Assembly (NCBI RefSeq): GCF_032051575.1
Contig: NZ_DAMBYD010000009.1
Coordinates: 62,001 to 126,000, forward strand
DNA length: 64,000 nt
Reading direction: 5' to 3'
Source: Aminipila sp032051575
Lineage (GTDB): Bacteria > Bacillota > Clostridia > Peptostreptococcales > Anaerovoracaceae
This document shows, piece after piece, positions 17,011 through 25,346 of the stretch (position 1 is the first letter of the stretch; each line of letters starts with the position of its first letter). A program made the translations under genes and the position numbers. The notes beneath the pieces are model-generated. The model was given only the letters and a program-made list of their open reading frames with translations. It made no database searches and was not told the DNA's origin.

Positions 17011-17046
17011 ATAAAGGTGTTGTCCAATTTTAGGCAACACCTTTTA
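17011..17046 (-). terminator. Terminator of stalk gene 2
   Basis: The minus-strand stem AAAAGGTGTTG...CAACACCTTT is followed by a long T run. It resembles the terminator of stalk gene 1, supporting duplication of a whole transcription unit. Confidence 0.8.
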
Positions 17047-17058
17047 TTCGTTATTCGT

Positions 17059-17904
17059 TTATTTCTGAATTGCGCTTGATGTAGTTTTAACTGCACCAGA
17101 AGTTGTTTCAACTGCACTTGATGTAGTTTTAACTGCAGCTGAAGTTGTCTGAACTGCACTAGTTGTAGTCTGAATTGCAGGAACTGTAGTAGTTGTTGCA
17201 GCTGCATCTTCTACCTGAATAGTTCCGTCATTTTCATAGGAAACTTTTAAATTAAATGTTTCCATGATGAATCTCATTGGTACATAAGTTCTATTGTTCA
17301 TTGTATTAGCACTTGTATCAAGAGTAACCTGTTTACCGTTTACAACAGCAACATTGCTGCCAAGTGTTAATTCAATTGTAGTTCCATCTTTTGTGATAGT
17401 AACTTTCTTTGTTGCCTGATCATAAGCAACCTTTGCACCTAAGCCTTCTGTAATAGCTCTTACAGGAATTAAAGTTCTGCTGCCTTTAATAACTGGTGGT
17501 GTATCAAACTTAAATTCTTTAGTATCAGAAACAATACTGTTAACATCAAGAACTTTTACTGTAGAGTCTGCCTTTTTAATAGCGTCTCCAGCACTCTTTA
17601 CGGATGAAAGCTCGTCCGCAGTATACTTCTTTAAAATAAGTTCTTTTTTCTCAGCAACAGTAAGCTTTGTCTTTTCTTTTGTATCAACAGCGCTTGGTGT
17701 AGCTTTTACTGCACTTGAAGTTGTATCAACAGCGCTTGATGTAGTCTTAACTGCACCTGAAGTTGTCTGAATTGCAGACTGAGTTGTTTGAGTTGATTCT
17801 TTTTGAGTAGTTTTTCCATTGTCAGTTTTTGCTGTTGCTGCAAAAGCAAATGCGCTTGAAGAAAGCACTAGAGCAAAAATCATGACAAAACATAATTTTT
17901 TCAT
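17059..17904 (-). CDS. Secreted stalk-domain protein 2 (copper amine oxidase N-terminal-like), Thr-rich repeats at both ends
   Basis: 281 residues. Signal peptide (about 1-23), then a first block of Thr/Ser-rich heptads (TTSSAVK/D type, about 40-75), a linker, the same double stalk domain as its neighbour (about 125-220) and a second heptad block to the C-terminus. The central domains of the two proteins are nearly identical, so this is a tandem duplication. This copy differs by having the extra N-terminal repeat block and a shortened leader without a full riboswitch. Probably a surface or matrix component. Confidence 0.88.
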   Translation of the reverse strand: MKKLCFVMIFALVLSSSAFAFAATAKTDNGKTTQKESTQTTQSAIQTTSGAVKTTSSAVDTTSSAVKATPSAVDTKEKTKLTVAEKKELILKKYTADELSSVKSAGDAIKKADSTVKVLDVNSIVSDTKEFKFDTPPVIKGSRTLIPVRAITEGLGAKVAYDQATKKVTITKDGTTIELTLGSNVAVVNGKQVTLDTSANTMNNRTYVPMRFIMETFNLKVSYENDGTIQVEDAAATTTTVPAIQTTTSAVQTTSAAVKTTSSAVETTSGAVKTTSSAIQK

Positions 17905-17973
17905 AATAATCTCCTTCCATTAGCTAGGTTACCCTGCACAATATGTTTAGGCCCTGCCACTTTATTCCTTAAT
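17905..17973 (-). promoter_or_regulatory. Truncated c-di-GMP-I riboswitch-like leader
   Basis: The minus-strand leader keeps CAGGGCCUAAAC, a GUGCA segment and a GGAAGGAGA ribosome site aligned with the intact riboswitch of the neighbouring paralogue. It lacks the 5' half (no GGCAAACC, no GAAA loop, no CGCAAAGC), and the final UACCGA is changed. It should not fold as a GEMM-I aptamer. Confidence 0.65.
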
Positions 17974-17980
17974 GCTGAAT

Positions 17981-18009
17981 AGTATAACATAATATTGGGG
18001 AAAAACCAA
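17981..18009 (-). promoter_or_regulatory. Promoter of stalk gene 2
   Basis: On the minus strand TTGGTT (18004-18009), a 17-bp spacer and TATACT (17981-17986). The sequence around TATTGGTTTTT is shared with the promoter region of stalk gene 1. Confidence 0.6.
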
Positions 18010-18166
18010 TATTTAGCATATTACATATATATTAAATATTTATTAATAATAATTTACAGTCAGCATACAATTTTAAGTAACAACAATAAAGACAAATAAA
18101 AACAGTTGTAGATAGTGTTCGTAAGAGTGATTTATTTGTCATGTCTGGTACCCCGCTATATAATCA

Positions 18167-18496
18167 TTAAGCTTGGAAAGTACTGAACTTTTTAGTTGCA
18201 TTTAGATATTTCATAAGAATGCCTATATTTGCGAAATAATAAGAATACTTGTCTTTACTCTGAGCCTGAACAAGTTCTGCCTGTATCAATTTCTTTATGT
18301 GCTGCGAAATTGTTGCTTGAGAATAATTAAAAGCAGCTACAACATCTTTGTTACAAACCGGAACACGATCCTTGTTGCACTGCATGATGTACTGGTATAT
18401 TTTTATTCTGGCAGGATGGGCTAATGCGTCAGAAACCTGAGCGACCAATAATATTTCTTCTTCCTGCATATCATCTGATTCTTTTCTTAATCTCAT
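18167..18496 (-). CDS. ArsR-family winged-helix regulator
   Basis: 109 residues. ArsR-type winged helix: DALAHPARIKIYQYI (about 22-36) and the recognition region FNYSQATISQHIKKLIQAEL (about 57-76). The start at 18496 is chosen because AAGGAGAAT lies just before it; an in-frame upstream ATG has no ribosome site. No paired metal-binding cysteines are obvious beyond single Cys residues (QCNK, VCNK), so it may sense something other than metals. It lies divergent to the GGDEF-EAL gene and could regulate it. Confidence 0.85.
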   Translation of the reverse strand: MRLRKESDDMQEEEILLVAQVSDALAHPARIKIYQYIMQCNKDRVPVCNKDVVAAFNYSQATISQHIKKLIQAELVQAQSKDKYSYYFANIGILMKYLNATKKFSTFQA

Positions 18497-18736
18497 AATA
18501 ATTCTCCTTGTGTATTGTCTATTAACAATGCACATTTTACTATTATAGAAGTTTATTGTCAATAGTTGTAGAAAAGAAGTGTTTTAGCAACAATTTTATT
18601 GTCATAAAACTCCAAAAATATTTGACTAAAATTAGTAATATGATAGAATACAAAGTAACTAAAGAGCTATTTTTTACGCATTTTGGATCCTAAACACTAA
18701 TTATTGGGCTATAAATCTGAACAGGGGGAGTAGAAA

Positions 18737-21058
18737 TTGCTAAAGCAGAAATATATGGTATTTACATTGCTAGTTATATTTTCCGTGTATTTTACAAGTG
18801 TGATATTACAAAGTAACCTTTGGGGAAATGTTTTGTCTCCTGTAGTTGCATTTTTATCTGCAGGTATAATACTAACTTCTGTAAAGAAAATAAAAGCTTA
18901 TAAAGGTTGTTGGGTTCTTTTATTTTTCTACCCATTTTTATGGGGTATAGCAGACTTCTTATGGTTAATTTGCGATAATCTACTTTTAATAGATCCCCAA
19001 AAGGTAAATTTCATAAATCTTCTTTATACATTTCCAAATATATTTCTGGCTGGCGCAATAACGTGTTACTATGCTCAGAATTTAAAAAAATGGAATTTAT
19101 ATCAGTTAGTTTTAGACATGCTGGCGATTTCAAGTATATTTGCAGTTTTGCTTTGGTCTTTTATTTTTTCCAAAACCACACTTCAATTTCATATGAGTTT
19201 TGAATATATCAATACAATAATTTTTGTTTTCTTTGATTTTTATATTCTTGCTGGAATAAATGTAGCTTTTGTTTCCGGAGGAATAAAAAAGACATGTAAA
19301 AGATTCTTTCTAATCCTTTTGGGGATAAGTGTTGTTACATTTATCGATTATTATTATGCATACCTATATTTGATGAATCTTTATCAGGCCAATACTATTG
19401 TTGATGGCATTTATATGATGGGTAACGTACTGTTTGCTTTAGGAGCTATTTATGAGACATCACCAGAATCCGCGAAAGAAGAGCAAGACATAGATAAAGA
19501 TATTATTCCAGAAAACATTAGAAAACCACAAAAAATAGTTTTCCTCCTTATCTTATTCTGTATTTTATATATAATGAATTTTTTATCGTTAGGTATATTA
19601 ATTAATTGCTTTATACTAGCTATATTATACTGGATTTTAACGGCACAAATACAAGACGGCGCTCAGAGCAAGCATCTTCTTAAAAATGAAGTTAAGTTGA
19701 AGGAGCAGCTTGAAAAACTTGTAGAAGAGCGTACAAAAGAGCTTATAATGGCAAATAAAAGCCTAGAAGAAATATCCAATAGAGATCCGTTAACAGGTTT
19801 ATATAACAGAAGACAGCTTATTAAGTATCTGGATACATTAATTTCAAATGAAACAGAAACTCCATTCAGATTATTTTACATAGATGCCAACCGCTTTAAA
19901 GCAATTAATGATTCTTATGGTCATCAAATTGGAGATCATGTTTTATGTGCTTTAGGTAATCGGCTTCTAAAGAACTGTATGGCAAATTGTACAGTATTTC
20001 GAATTGGTGGGGATGAATTTGCTGTAATTATAGATAATAATATTGAAAAACAGTATGTTTCTTCAGTAGCAGAAAAACTACTGGAATTAATACAAATGCC
20101 CATCGCCGTATCCTCATATTTATTTACGGTTACTGCCAGTATTGGAATTGTGGCCTACCCAGAGGATGCCAAAGATAAGAACCTTCTTATGCGTTATGCT
20201 GATATTGCAATGTATGAAGCAAAGAAAGCATATCAAGGAAACAATTACTTATTTTTTGATTCAGTAATAAGTGAAAAAATAGTCAGAAAGAATGAAATAG
20301 AAATTTTTTTAAGAAGAGCAGATTACGATAAAGAATTTGTATTATATTACCAGCCACAGTATAGTACAAATGAGCACAAACTAATTGGTATGGAAGCACT
20401 ATTAAGATGGATACATCCTGAAAAAGGGTTTATTTCTCCAGGAGAATTTATTCCAATTGCAGAAGAATGTGGTGCCATTATTCAGATAGGTGAGTGGGTT
20501 ATTGATCAGGCTTTTATGCAAATAAAAAAGTGGAATAAGAGCTATTCATTAAACTTAAAAATCAGTATAAATGTATCTCCAATACAAATACAGAAGACTA
20601 ACTTTGTTAGTTGGTTTAAGGACAAGCTTAACTCAGAAAATGTAAATCCTGATTGGGTTGATCTGGAAATAACTGAAAGCAGTGCTATGGACTCAAATGA
20701 AACTAATGAAGAACTGTTTGCTTTATTTGCTCAAATGGGAATAAGCACTTCTATTGACGATTTTGGTACGGGGTATGCTTCTCTTAGCAATATCAAAAAA
20801 TTTGATTTTGATCGGTTGAAGATAGCAAAGGAGCTGGTTGATAATATAGCCGAAGATAAAAATGCAATGATTATAATCCAGTCTATTGTGATGATGGCAA
20901 AGGGAATGGAGATAAAAACCATAGCAGAAGGGGTTGAAGAAGAAAAGCAGTTAGAAATACTAAAAAAACTGGAGTGTGACGAAATACAAGGATATATTTT
21001 TGGAAAGCCAGTGCCAGCCCAAGAGTTTGAAAAAGAACATATAAATAAAAAATCATAA
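18737..21058 (+). CDS. Membrane-bound GGDEF-EAL protein (c-di-GMP synthesis/breakdown)
   Basis: 773 residues. Eight to nine membrane helices (about 1-310), a short coiled coil (about 315-345), a GGDEF domain with intact RIGGDEFAV (about 427) and an EAL domain with intact MEALLRW and DDFGTGYASL. Both active sites look functional, so it could make and degrade c-di-GMP. The canonical RxxD inhibition site before GGDEF is not evident. The TTG start follows AGGGGGAG. A c-di-GMP riboswitch lies 2 kb away on the opposite strand, which suggests a local signalling module. Confidence 0.93.
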   Translation: MLKQKYMVFTLLVIFSVYFTSVILQSNLWGNVLSPVVAFLSAGIILTSVKKIKAYKGCWVLLFFYPFLWGIADFLWLICDNLLLIDPQKVNFINLLYTFPNIFLAGAITCYYAQNLKKWNLYQLVLDMLAISSIFAVLLWSFIFSKTTLQFHMSFEYINTIIFVFFDFYILAGINVAFVSGGIKKTCKRFFLILLGISVVTFIDYYYAYLYLMNLYQANTIVDGIYMMGNVLFALGAIYETSPESAKEEQDIDKDIIPENIRKPQKIVFLLILFCILYIMNFLSLGILINCFILAILYWILTAQIQDGAQSKHLLKNEVKLKEQLEKLVEERTKELIMANKSLEEISNRDPLTGLYNRRQLIKYLDTLISNETETPFRLFYIDANRFKAINDSYGHQIGDHVLCALGNRLLKNCMANCTVFRIGGDEFAVIIDNNIEKQYVSSVAEKLLELIQMPIAVSSYLFTVTASIGIVAYPEDAKDKNLLMRYADIAMYEAKKAYQGNNYLFFDSVISEKIVRKNEIEIFLRRADYDKEFVLYYQPQYSTNEHKLIGMEALLRWIHPEKGFISPGEFIPIAEECGAIIQIGEWVIDQAFMQIKKWNKSYSLNLKISINVSPIQIQKTNFVSWFKDKLNSENVNPDWVDLEITESSAMDSNETNEELFALFAQMGISTSIDDFGTGYASLSNIKKFDFDRLKIAKELVDNIAEDKNAMIIIQSIVMMAKGMEIKTIAEGVEEEKQLEILKKLECDEIQGYIFGKPVPAQEFEKEHINKKS

Positions 21059-21111
21059 GAATGTGCATCAAAAACCTGTATAAATAGAAAAAATTGTGCA
21101 TATTAAAACTA

Positions 21112-21140
21112 TTGCATATTTTATGGTTATATGATACAAT
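21112..21140 (+). promoter_or_regulatory. Promoter of the speAEB leader
   Basis: TTGCAT (21112-21117), a 17-bp spacer and TACAAT (21135-21140). Transcription would start near 21147, leaving a leader of about 395 nt before the speA start codon. Confidence 0.6.
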
Positions 21141-21170
21141 TCCACCGTAATTAAAATAAAAAGGTTTTAC

Positions 21171-21388
21171 AGCCTATATTTACATAGTTATTTTTGACCT
21201 AACTGTATAAACAGTGAGAATAGGCCATACGGACAGCCGGGTCAAATGCCGAGTTAGCGATGTAATATTCGTGTTGATGAGTGAAAAACTCATATTTATT
21301 GTGGTGAACCCACGAAATGTGTTCATAAGAAAAATGTACTTGTGAATGATCAACATGAGCAGTAAAAGTAGAAATTACTGTATAGGCT
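21171..21388 (+). ncRNA. Highly structured RNA element upstream of speAEB, class unknown
   Basis: An 8-bp perfect helix AGCCTATA (21171-21178) with TATAGGCT (21381-21388) closes a 218-nt domain. Inside are TTTGACC/GGTCAAA (21193-21199 with 21240-21246), hairpin ACTGT/ACAGT (21202-21215), and TGTTGAT/ATCAACA (21272-21278 with 21349-21355). The last encloses three hairpins: TGAGT/ACTCA, GTGG/CCAC and TTCATAAG/CTTGTGAA. Hairpin CAGTAA/TTACTG (21360-21380) abuts the closing helix. CTAAC/GTTAG (21199-21203 with 21253-21257) could form a pseudoknot. It does not show lysine, SAM, cobalamin or T-box signatures. It is either a cis-regulatory leader or an independent ncRNA. Confidence 0.6.
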
Positions 21389-21468
21389 CTAAATACTAAG
21401 GAATTTAAACAGATAAAAAGCAAGAAATTGTTTAATATAATAATTCATAGTGAAGATCATAATCAAGT

Positions 21469-21508
21469 ACAGCCATAGCTTAAATCTTTAAGTATGGTTG
21501 TTTTTTGT
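21469..21508 (+). terminator. Terminator between the leader RNA and speA
   Basis: ACAGCCATAGCTTAAA (21469-21484) pairs with TTTAAGTATGGTTGT (21487-21501), followed by TTTTTGTTTT. It lies 34 bases before the speA start, so it either ends an ncRNA or works as a conditional terminator for the polyamine operon. Confidence 0.8.
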
Positions 21509-21541
21509 TTTCTAATATATGTTGTGAAGGGAGCAAGCTTT

Positions 21542-22987
21542 ATGAAGAATCAAGATAAAACCCCTATTTATAATGCACTTATAAAATATAGGGAGAATCG
21601 TATCGTTTCATTTGACGTGCCTGGGCATAAACAAGGTAAAGGCCATAAAGCATTATTGGAAGCATTTGGAGCACAATGCCTTTCAATGGACTTAAATTCA
21701 AGTAAGCCACTGGACCATTTAACACAGCCAACAAGTGTCATATATGAAGCTGAACAGCTAATGGCTGAGGCTTTTGGGGCTCACCATGCTTTTTTTATGA
21801 TTGGCGGTACAACAAGTGCTGTACAAACTATGATTTTCACTTGCTGTAAACAAGGGGATAAAATTATTCTGCCAAGAAATGTTCATAAAAGCGCTATCAA
21901 TGCATTAGTACTTTGTGGAGCTGTGCCTATATATGTTAATCCAGGTGTAAATTCTGAGTTAGGCATTAGTCTGGGTATGTCTGTAGAAAGTATTAAAGAA
22001 GCTATCGCTCAGAATCCAGAGGCAAAAGCCATTTTTGTTAATAATCCAACGTATTATGGTGTGTGCAGTAACCTAAAGGAAATTGTTAGGCTGGCCCATG
22101 AGGCAGGAATGAAAGTTTTAGCGGATGAAGCACATGGGACTCATTTTTATTTTGGCAGCAACCTACCAATTTCTGCTATGAAGGCAGGAGCAGATATGGC
22201 GGCAGTTAGTATGCACAAAACAGGAGGTTCACTGACGCAAAGCTCTAGCCTTTTAATAGGAGAGAGTATGGATGAAAATGAAGTTAGACAAATTATAAAC
22301 TTGACTCAGACCACAAGTGGAAGCTATCTTTTAATGGCGTCAGTAGATATCGCCAGAAAAAATTTAGCTTTGCATGGAAGGGAATTATTCTCCAAAATTA
22401 TGGATATGAGCGAATATGCAAGGAAGGAAGTAAATAAAATTCCAGGGCTATATGCATTTGGCCGTGAAATCATTGATGGAGATTGTATATATGACTTTGA
22501 TACAACTAAACTTAGTATACATACAAGGGATGTTGGCCTTGCAGGTATTGAAGTTTATGATATTCTAAGAGATGAATTTGGTATACAAATTGAAATGGGC
22601 GATATTGGTAATATCCTTGCCATTATATCAGTAGGGGATCGTCAGCTTGAAATTGAAAGGCTTCTCGGGGCATTGGCAGAAACTAGCCGGCGATTTAAAA
22701 AAGACCCGATGGGATTATTAGTATATGAATATATTAATCCTATAGTAATCATGGAGCCGCAAAAGGCTTTTTATGGACAGAAAAAAGCAGTACCTGTAAA
22801 AGAAAGCGCAGGCTGCATTAGTGGAGAATTTGTTATGGCATATCCGCCCGGCATTCCAATTTTAGCTCCAGGGGAGCTGATTACAGAAGAGATTATGACA
22901 CACATCATATATTCAAAAGAAAAAGGGTGTGTAATGATGGGCACAAAGGATATGGATATGAAATTTATTGAAGTTATGGAGGTATAA
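21542..22987 (+). CDS. speA: Orn/Lys/Arg decarboxylase family protein, probable arginine decarboxylase
   Basis: 481 residues. PLP-dependent fold type I decarboxylase with the PLP lysine in VSMHKTGGSLTQSS (about residue 226), and ADEAHGTHFYF upstream carrying the cofactor-binding Asp and His. Size and sequence match Bacillus-type SpeA rather than the large inducible E. coli enzymes. It should convert arginine to agmatine, which fits the agmatinase gene two positions downstream. The start at 21542 is preferred because GAAGGGAG lies 7 bases before it. The operon is speA-speE-speB. Confidence 0.92.
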   Translation: MKNQDKTPIYNALIKYRENRIVSFDVPGHKQGKGHKALLEAFGAQCLSMDLNSSKPLDHLTQPTSVIYEAEQLMAEAFGAHHAFFMIGGTTSAVQTMIFTCCKQGDKIILPRNVHKSAINALVLCGAVPIYVNPGVNSELGISLGMSVESIKEAIAQNPEAKAIFVNNPTYYGVCSNLKEIVRLAHEAGMKVLADEAHGTHFYFGSNLPISAMKAGADMAAVSMHKTGGSLTQSSSLLIGESMDENEVRQIINLTQTTSGSYLLMASVDIARKNLALHGRELFSKIMDMSEYARKEVNKIPGLYAFGREIIDGDCIYDFDTTKLSIHTRDVGLAGIEVYDILRDEFGIQIEMGDIGNILAIISVGDRQLEIERLLGALAETSRRFKKDPMGLLVYEYINPIVIMEPQKAFYGQKKAVPVKESAGCISGEFVMAYPPGIPILAPGELITEEIMTHIIYSKEKGCVMMGTKDMDMKFIEVMEV

Positions 22988-22989
22988 TT

Positions 22990-23847
22990 ATGGAATTATG
23001 GTACACAGAGGAGCACAGCCCTAATACAAGGTTTTCAATCAAAGTAAAAAAACAACTATTTTCAGAGCAGAGTCCGTTTCAAAGGGTGGATGTATTTGAA
23101 GCCGAAGAGTTTGGAAAATTTTTGACATTAGATGGACTAATGATGGTAACAGAAAAGGATGAATTTATTTATCATGATATGATTGTTCATATACCAATGG
23201 CCACCAACCCAGATATAAAAAGTGTACTTGTTATAGGCGCAGGTGATGGCGGCACAGTTAGAGAACTTACTCGATATAAAACAATTGAAACGATAGATAT
23301 GGTAGAGATTGACAAAGTGGTTGTTGATGTCAGCCGTGAATTTTTACAGCAGACAGCTTGTTCTTTAGATGACGAAAGAGTGAGCATATTTTATGAAGAT
23401 GGGTTAAAGTTTATAAGGGACAAAGTGGAATGTTATGATTTAATTATAGTTGATAGTACTGATCCAGTTGGTCCTGGAGAAGGGCTTTTTACTAAAGAGT
23501 TTTATGGGAACTGTTACAAGGCACTCAGCAAGAATGGCATCATGGTAAATCAGCATGAATGCCCATACTATGAAGCGTTCGCTCATTCAATGAAACGCGC
23601 GCATAAGAGAATTAGTGAGCTTTTCCCTATTGTTAAAGTATATCAGGCACATATTCCGACTTATCCATCAGGCCACTGGCTTTTTGGATTCGCCTCAAAA
23701 ACATTAGACCCGATAAAAGATTTTAATGCAGCACAATGGAATGCACTAAATCTTACTACAAAATATTACAATACAGAATTACACGCAGGCTGTTTTGCTA
23801 TTCCTAACTATGTAAGGAACTTGCTTGAGGAGGCAAAGAATGAATAA
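22990..23847 (+). CDS. speE: Spermidine synthase (polyamine aminopropyltransferase)
   Basis: 285 residues. Transfers aminopropyl from decarboxylated SAM to putrescine. Diagnostic segments: LTLDGLMMVTEKDEFIYHDM, VLVIGAGDGGTVREL and IIVDSTDPVGPGEGLF with the catalytic Asp. It starts 2 bases after speA (ATGGAGG of speA's end supplies the ribosome site) and overlaps speB by 8 bases. No SAM decarboxylase gene (speD/speH) is visible in the window. Confidence 0.96.
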   Translation: MELWYTEEHSPNTRFSIKVKKQLFSEQSPFQRVDVFEAEEFGKFLTLDGLMMVTEKDEFIYHDMIVHIPMATNPDIKSVLVIGAGDGGTVRELTRYKTIETIDMVEIDKVVVDVSREFLQQTACSLDDERVSIFYEDGLKFIRDKVECYDLIIVDSTDPVGPGEGLFTKEFYGNCYKALSKNGIMVNQHECPYYEAFAHSMKRAHKRISELFPIVKVYQAHIPTYPSGHWLFGFASKTLDPIKDFNAAQWNALNLTTKYYNTELHAGCFAIPNYVRNLLEEAKNE

Positions 23848-24685
23848 CCAGCACTATTGTTTTATGGCATGTGATAGTGATTATGAAGGTGCCTCCATTG
23901 TTATTTTTGGGGCACCTTATGATGGTACGGTCAGTTATCGGCCGGGTACACGTTTTGCACCTTCAGCCATAAGAAATGAATCTTTTGGAATTGAAACTTA
24001 TTCTCCATACTTAAAAAAGGATTTAGAAGATGTTAAAGTTTTTGATGCGGGTGACCTGGAGTTTGGTTTTGGAAATACTAGGAAGGTAATAGATGAAATT
24101 AGAGACATGACAGCAAAAATTATAGCAAATGATAAAATTCCGGTAATGCTGGGAGGAGAGCATTTGGTTACTTTAGGTTGTATTGAAGCCATGGCTATAA
24201 AATACCCAGATTTACACATTGTACATTTTGATGCTCATGCAGATCTTAGAGAAGAATACTTAGGGGAAAGACTCTCGCATGCATGCGTTTTGAGGCGGTG
24301 TCATGAACTTTTAGGAGATAACAGAATTTTTCAGTTTGGCATCCGATCCATGACACGGGATGAAGATGAGTTTGCAGAAACACACACGATACAAGTAAAA
24401 TATAGTTTAGAGGGGCTTGATAATGTTATTGAACAATTGAAGGGAAGGCCAATTTATGTTACTCTAGACTTAGATGTACTTGATCCGGCATATTTTTGTG
24501 GAACAGGTACTCCTGAGCCAGGCGGTGTTTCATTTATGGATTTAATGAAGGCGGTGCATAAGCTTAATGAACTTACCATTGTAGGGGCAGATATAAATGA
24601 ACTTGCACCACATTATGACCAGAGTGGCATGTCTACAATAACCGCGTGCAAAATACTACGGGAGCTGGTGTTAACAATAAAATAA
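23840..24685 (+). CDS. speB: Agmatinase
   Basis: 281 residues. Ureohydrolase family: hydrolyses agmatine to putrescine and urea with a binuclear manganese centre. Metal ligands are in GGEHLVTLG, HFDAHADLR and DLDVLDPAYFCGTGTPEPGG. The start at 23840 follows GAGGAGG and overlaps the end of speE. With SpeA and SpeE it completes arginine to agmatine, putrescine and spermidine. Confidence 0.96.
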   Translation: MNNQHYCFMACDSDYEGASIVIFGAPYDGTVSYRPGTRFAPSAIRNESFGIETYSPYLKKDLEDVKVFDAGDLEFGFGNTRKVIDEIRDMTAKIIANDKIPVMLGGEHLVTLGCIEAMAIKYPDLHIVHFDAHADLREEYLGERLSHACVLRRCHELLGDNRIFQFGIRSMTRDEDEFAETHTIQVKYSLEGLDNVIEQLKGRPIYVTLDLDVLDPAYFCGTGTPEPGGVSFMDLMKAVHKLNELTIVGADINELAPHYDQSGMSTITACKILRELVLTIK

Positions 24686-24700
24686 AGCAGGGGTATTAAT

Positions 24701-25255
24701 GTGATATTTAATAACAAGGTTAAGAAGCGTTTCTTTGAAAATAATATAGCAATTTACTATAAAGACATATATAGGTTTCTTAGGGTATTAACAGGGGATA
24801 GGACTACAGCTGAAGATTTATCACAGGATGTAATGGAGAAAGCATGGAAGTATCTTAACAGTTTAAGAGATGTAAGTAAAGCTAAAAGCTGGTTGTTTCG
24901 GATTGCCAGAAATGAAGCTAAAACATGCTATAAGAAAACAAGCAGAAGAGAAATTTATGAAATCGTTTCTCCTGATATAAAAGAAGAATGGTCAAAAGAA
25001 ACCGAGAAGGACATATTAGATTATTTAGTGAAAACAGAAGAAAGCAATATTCTCTTGGAGGCACTAAAAAAACTAGAGAAAAAGTATTCTCAGATTATTA
25101 TATTACGCTACATATCAGGACTGGAAATTAAAGAAATTGCATATATACTTGATATTAATTACAACACAGCTAGAACTTATTTACACAGAGGACTGCAGGT
25201 TCTTAAAGAGGTGTATCTGGATTTAATGGGTAAAGAAGAAAAGACTGGTTTATGA
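24701..25255 (+). CDS. ECF-type RNA polymerase sigma factor
   Basis: 184 residues. Sigma region 2 is in DIYRFLRVLTGDRTTAEDLS and DVMEKAWKYL (about 20-55). Region 4 is in ALKKLEKKYSQIIILRYISG and IAYILDINYNTARTYLHRG (about 123-170). The GTG start lies 15 bases after speB, so it is probably part of the spe transcription unit. No anti-sigma gene follows; a terminator does. Its targets are not apparent. Confidence 0.9.
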   Translation: MIFNNKVKKRFFENNIAIYYKDIYRFLRVLTGDRTTAEDLSQDVMEKAWKYLNSLRDVSKAKSWLFRIARNEAKTCYKKTSRREIYEIVSPDIKEEWSKETEKDILDYLVKTEESNILLEALKKLEKKYSQIIILRYISGLEIKEIAYILDINYNTARTYLHRGLQVLKEVYLDLMGKEEKTGL

Positions 25256-25284
25256 TAATAAAAATCTTATTACATATATAAAAG

Positions 25285-25316
25285 CAGATTGCAGGTACAC
25301 TGCAATCTGTTTTTTG
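25285..25316 (+). terminator. Terminator of the spe-sigma operon
   Basis: CAGATTGCA (25285-25293) pairs with TGCAATCTG (25301-25309), followed by TTTTTTG. Confidence 0.9.
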
Positions 25317-25346
25317 TTATAATAATTATCATGTTTTGATTATTTT

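Noticed and set aside
17905..17973. Second full c-di-GMP riboswitch upstream of stalk gene 2.
   Set aside because: Only the 3' block is present; the GGCAAACC, GAAA and CGCAAAGC elements are missing, so it is listed as a truncated leader.
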